This document shows, piece after piece, positions 42,486 to 42,502 of a stretch of 42,502 nt of DNA; within the stretch, counting starts at the first letter, position 1, and every line of letters starts with the position of its first letter. Source of the DNA: Chitinophagaceae bacterium. GTDB taxonomy: Bacteria > Bacteroidota > Bacteroidia > Chitinophagales > Chitinophagaceae. Position numbers and translations under genes: made by a program. The stretch covers positions 1 through 42,502 of the forward strand of contig JACMKU010000153.1 in the NCBI GenBank assembly GCA_014379965.1, written 5' to 3'. The notes under the pieces are model-generated. The model had not been told where the DNA came from, searched no databases, and saw only the letters and a program-made list of their open reading frames with translations.

Positions 42486-42502
42486 AAGGCTCATTCATCT
42501 CC

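Noticed and set aside
1..42502. tRNA or rRNA genes
   Set aside because: I looked through the gaps for tRNA-like T-loop sequence (GGTTCGAATCC and variants) and cloverleaf arms and saw none; most gaps are occupied by repeats.

Overview
The window reads as chromosomal DNA of a Bacteroidota member, most likely of the Chitinophagaceae or a related family. The reasons are a SusC/SusD pair, many lipoproteins with a short lipobox, absence of clear Shine-Dalgarno sequences, matches to the Bacteroidota promoter element TAnnTTTG, and a long AcrB-type pump with extra helices. I have no database result, so the family-level placement is an inference.

Positions 1-25986 (all + strand) form a pectin utilisation locus. 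It opens with the 3' part of a SusC-like receptor, a SusD-like lipoprotein and a DUF5123-type surface lipoprotein, closed by a strong terminator at 4744-4785. A secreted-enzyme block follows: PL1 pectate lyase, CE12 esterase, CE8 pectin methylesterase, an alpha/beta-hydrolase esterase and GH43. Next come a Tat-type Gfo/Idh/MocA oxidoreductase with a small NTF2-like protein, then GH28 polygalacturonase, a GH105-DUF4350 fusion and a second, divergent CE8. The end of the locus holds the full isomerase route for galacturonate: UxaB, UxaA, UxaC, KdgK, a YhcH-type protein, KDPG aldolase and an ExuT-type transporter. Together these genes bind pectin at the surface, cut and de-esterify it, import uronate and turn it into pyruvate and glyceraldehyde-3-phosphate. 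No KduI/KduD genes for the unsaturated product and no dedicated regulator are in the window. Two related CCGGCAACG sites, upstream of GH28 and kdgK, are candidate operators.

Positions 26309-34853 hold core or unassigned genes: a carboxypeptidase-regulatory-like lipoprotein (+), then on the - strand a long-chain acyl-CoA ligase, a TPR protein, DUF1015 with serC, a decayed zinc-dependent phospholipase C-like gene with an internal deletion, and DUF502. Positions 35132-42047 (+) are a TetR regulator followed by a TolC-MFP-RND efflux operon, with a dyad over the tetR promoter.

The most unusual feature is in the intergenic DNA. Almost every gap above about 60 bp holds an array of short near-repeats in strict 7-, 8- or 9-bp register. 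Most are arranged as two facing arms and several start exactly at a stop codon. Each gap uses a different word, but the architecture is the same.
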